Source: an uncultured Lachnospiraceae bacterium (lineage in GTDB: Bacteria; Bacillota; Clostridia; Lachnospirales; Lachnospiraceae). Taken from it: 15,805 bases of DNA. The number at the start of each line of letters is the position of its first letter. The first letter of the stretch is position 1. The stretch is from the NCBI GenBank assembly GCA_949935685.1, contig CATLGN010000010.1, positions 1 to 15,805 of the forward strand, in the 5' to 3' direction. The notes under the pieces were generated by a model, which had not been told where the DNA came from, ran no database searches, and was given only the letters and a program-made list of their open reading frames with translations. Shown piece after piece: positions 14,228-15,805 of this stretch. The position numbers and the translations under genes were made by a program.

Positions 14228-14267
14228 AAGTCCTATGCGAGTTTGCTCGCATAGGACTTTATTTTTT
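14228..14267 (+). terminator. Strong terminator or attenuator between marR and the ABC genes
   Basis: AAGTCCTATGCGAG (14228-14241), loop TTTG, CTCGCATAGGACTT (14246-14259), then TATTTTTT. The 14-bp stem is perfect. It ends only 4 bases before the AGGAGG ribosome site of the ABC ATPase (14271-14276), so ABC expression needs read-through, antitermination or a promoter just upstream. Confidence 0.88.
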
Positions 14268-14283
14268 AGCAGGAGGCAGTAAT

Positions 14284-15174
14284 ATGAACCCAATCATACA
14301 AGTGGAGCATTTCTCGAAAAAGTACGGGGATTTCACGGCGGTGGACGACATTTCCTTTAGCGTGGACGAGGGCAGCATTTTCGCGTTTCTCGGTCCCAAC
14401 GGTGCGGGAAAAACCACCCTGATCCGAATACTGGCCGACGTACTGCGCCCCACAAGAGGGCGTATCCTGTATGACGGAAGGGATATTCACGCGGCAGGTG
14501 ATGCATATCGGACAAAAATTGGCTATCTGCCCCAGGACGTCCACTTTTACGATGATTTTACCGGCAGGGATTACCTGGAATATTCGGCGGCGCTGAAAGG
14601 GATGGAAAAAGCCCGCGCAAAAAAGCGGATCGGGGAATTAGCCCATAGCGTCGGTCTTTGGGACGATCTGAAACGGAAATGCACCGCCTATTCCGGCGGG
14701 ATGCAGCGCAGGCTGGGTATTGCCCAGGCCCTTTTGGATGATCCGGAGATTTTGATTCTGGACGAACCCACCTCCGGCCTTGACCCCTATGAGCGGATCA
14801 AGTTCCGCAACATTATCTCTGCCTATGCGAAGGATCGTCTGGTGCTGCTTTCCACCCATATCGTATCCGATGTGGAGCATATTGCCGCGCAGATCATGAT
14901 GATGGAGTATGGTGACATCCAACACATCCATACGGGCGAAGAATACGTCCATATGATGGAGGGACGGGTCTGGCTGGCGGAGATGTCCGCCGAACAGCTT
15001 ATGACCTATCAAAATCGGGCTGTTATCAGCAATGTCAGGACGAAGGACAGCCGCATGGAGGTTCGTATCATCAGGGACACAAAACCTGTCCCTGACGCGG
15101 TGCAGGCCGTACCAACGCTGGAGGACGCCTATCTGTATCTTTTCAACTACTTGCCTGGAAAGGCCGGGAGGTAA
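14284..15174 (+). CDS. ABC transporter ATP-binding protein
   Basis: A 296-residue ATPase of an ABC-2/DrrA-like exporter. Walker A is GPNGAGKTT (37-45), Q-loop YLPQ (Q84), signature YSGGMQ (136-141), Walker B ILILDE (156-161), D-loop SGLD and H-loop histidine 192 (STHI); all are intact. Residues about 205-296 form a C-terminal extension typical of drug or peptide exporter ATPases. AGGAGG (14271-14276) fixes ATG 14284. It is 4 bases before the permease gene and forms one unit with it. With a MarR regulator upstream it is likely a stress- or drug-responsive exporter, but the cargo is unknown. Confidence 0.93.
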   Translation: MNPIIQVEHFSKKYGDFTAVDDISFSVDEGSIFAFLGPNGAGKTTLIRILADVLRPTRGRILYDGRDIHAAGDAYRTKIGYLPQDVHFYDDFTGRDYLEYSAALKGMEKARAKKRIGELAHSVGLWDDLKRKCTAYSGGMQRRLGIAQALLDDPEILILDEPTSGLDPYERIKFRNIISAYAKDRLVLLSTHIVSDVEHIAAQIMMMEYGDIQHIHTGEEYVHMMEGRVWLAEMSAEQLMTYQNRAVISNVRTKDSRMEVRIIRDTKPVPDAVQAVPTLEDAYLYLFNYLPGKAGR

Positions 15175-15178
15175 CGTG

Positions 15179-15805
15179 ATGTCATTGTTTCGATTTGAAA
15201 TGCGAAAACTGCTAATCAACAGGAAAACGTTGCTTTTGCTGCTATGCCTGCTTGTCCTTTACAGTGTGGTCGGTCTGACCTCCGCCATGTTTCTGATCGG
15301 CGGCAATGACAGTTACCGCGCTTACGAGGAATTAGCCGCCGACTGGGAAGGTCCGTTTGACAACGAAAAAGCCGCGGAAGCGGAAAAAATCTATCGGGAG
15401 GTCAGCGCCCGGTATGGCACAGACACACGGATGATTGCCCGGAGCGTCAAAGACCAGCCGGAGATCATTCTGGCGGTGAACTACCACGCCTACACCGAAC
15501 GGGTGGAGGCGTATTGGAACGGCACGCCGCCGGAGAGCGCCGGGGACCCTTATGGGATCGATCTTCTGCAAGGGAAGATCACGGAATTGGAAAGCCAGGG
15601 AAAACAGGATACCTTTGCCTGCCGGGAACTCTCATCTTCTCTGCAAAGGCTGGAAGAACTGGGGGAGCCGGAGTTTGCCAACGCCCTGCTGTGGGAAAAC
15701 CTGTTCAACAACTGGGGAGAGCATATGATGCAATTCTTTCTGTTTGTGCCGCTGACCTTTGTCATTGCTCCGGTCTTCGCTGTGGAACGCTCCAGCGGTA
15801 TGGAT
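15179..15805 (+). CDS. ABC transporter permease, 3' end missing
   Basis: A reading frame that starts at ATG 15179 and is still open after 209 codons at the window end. It begins MSLFRFEMRKLLINRK, a cytoplasmic basic start typical of ABC-2 permeases. A first membrane helix follows (about residues 17-42, LLLLLCLLVLYSVVG). A large, mostly charged extracytoplasmic segment runs to about 180. A second helix begins around FFLFVPLTFVIAPVFA, and the frame ends in VERSSGMD, the typical ABC-2 turn. GGGAGG (15166-15171) gives the start; GTG 15176 is too close. It directly follows the ATPase gene. Confidence 0.88.
   Translation, partial: MSLFRFEMRKLLINRKTLLLLLCLLVLYSVVGLTSAMFLIGGNDSYRAYEELAADWEGPFDNEKAAEAEKIYREVSARYGTDTRMIARSVKDQPEIILAVNYHAYTERVEAYWNGTPPESAGDPYGIDLLQGKITELESQGKQDTFACRELSSSLQRLEELGEPEFANALLWENLFNNWGEHMMQFFLFVPLTFVIAPVFAVERSSGMD

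Overview
The window looks like chromosome from a fairly GC-rich Clostridia species, most likely Lachnospiraceae. This rests on the GCG/CGG/CTG-rich codon use, strong GGAGG ribosome sites, sigma-A promoters often with an extended -10 (TGn), HrcA/CIRCE heat-shock control, LTAC-type lipoproteins and a small holin-like toxin peptide. No rRNA, tRNA, CRISPR array or insertion sequence was seen.

Layout. (1) 73-4086: a SorC-family sugar-responsive regulator with its own terminator, then a strong promoter and a tight run dhaL - dhaK - small VOC (glyoxalase-fold) protein - DUF1266 membrane protein. This is a split dihydroxyacetone-type kinase with all recognised catalytic residues and no dhaM in view. 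A terminator follows at 4190-4232. (2) 4349-6935: two lipoproteins with acidic, low-complexity linkers and one unrecognised cytoplasmic protein, probably one operon. (3) 6956-7308: a compact type I toxin-antitoxin candidate. It has a 31-residue holin-like peptide facing an antisense RNA of about 107 nt with its own promoter and terminator. The two promoters and 5' leaders are inverted copies of each other, so the toxin mRNA can fold end to end. (4) 7434-10171: a CIRCE operator overlapping a strong promoter, then clpB. (5) 10206-11870, minus strand: a HAD phosphatase and an AraC/cupin regulator, convergent with clpB across a perfect 16-bp stem terminator. (6) 11941-13606, plus strand: divergent from araC, a structured leader and a single protein fusing a HAD phosphatase to a CPBP (Rce1-like) intramembrane protease. 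(7) 13677-15805: a MarR regulator with a perfect 21-bp operator on its own promoter, a terminator, an ABC ATPase and the start of its permease, which is cut by the window end.

How the parts may work together. The SorC protein probably senses a phosphorylated sugar and controls the kinase operon. HrcA very likely controls clpB. MarR very likely represses itself and, through read-through of the intervening terminator, the ABC exporter. The least described pieces are the mirror-symmetric toxin/antitoxin RNA locus, the HAD-CPBP fusion with its folded leader, and the dhaLK-VOC-DUF1266 gene set.
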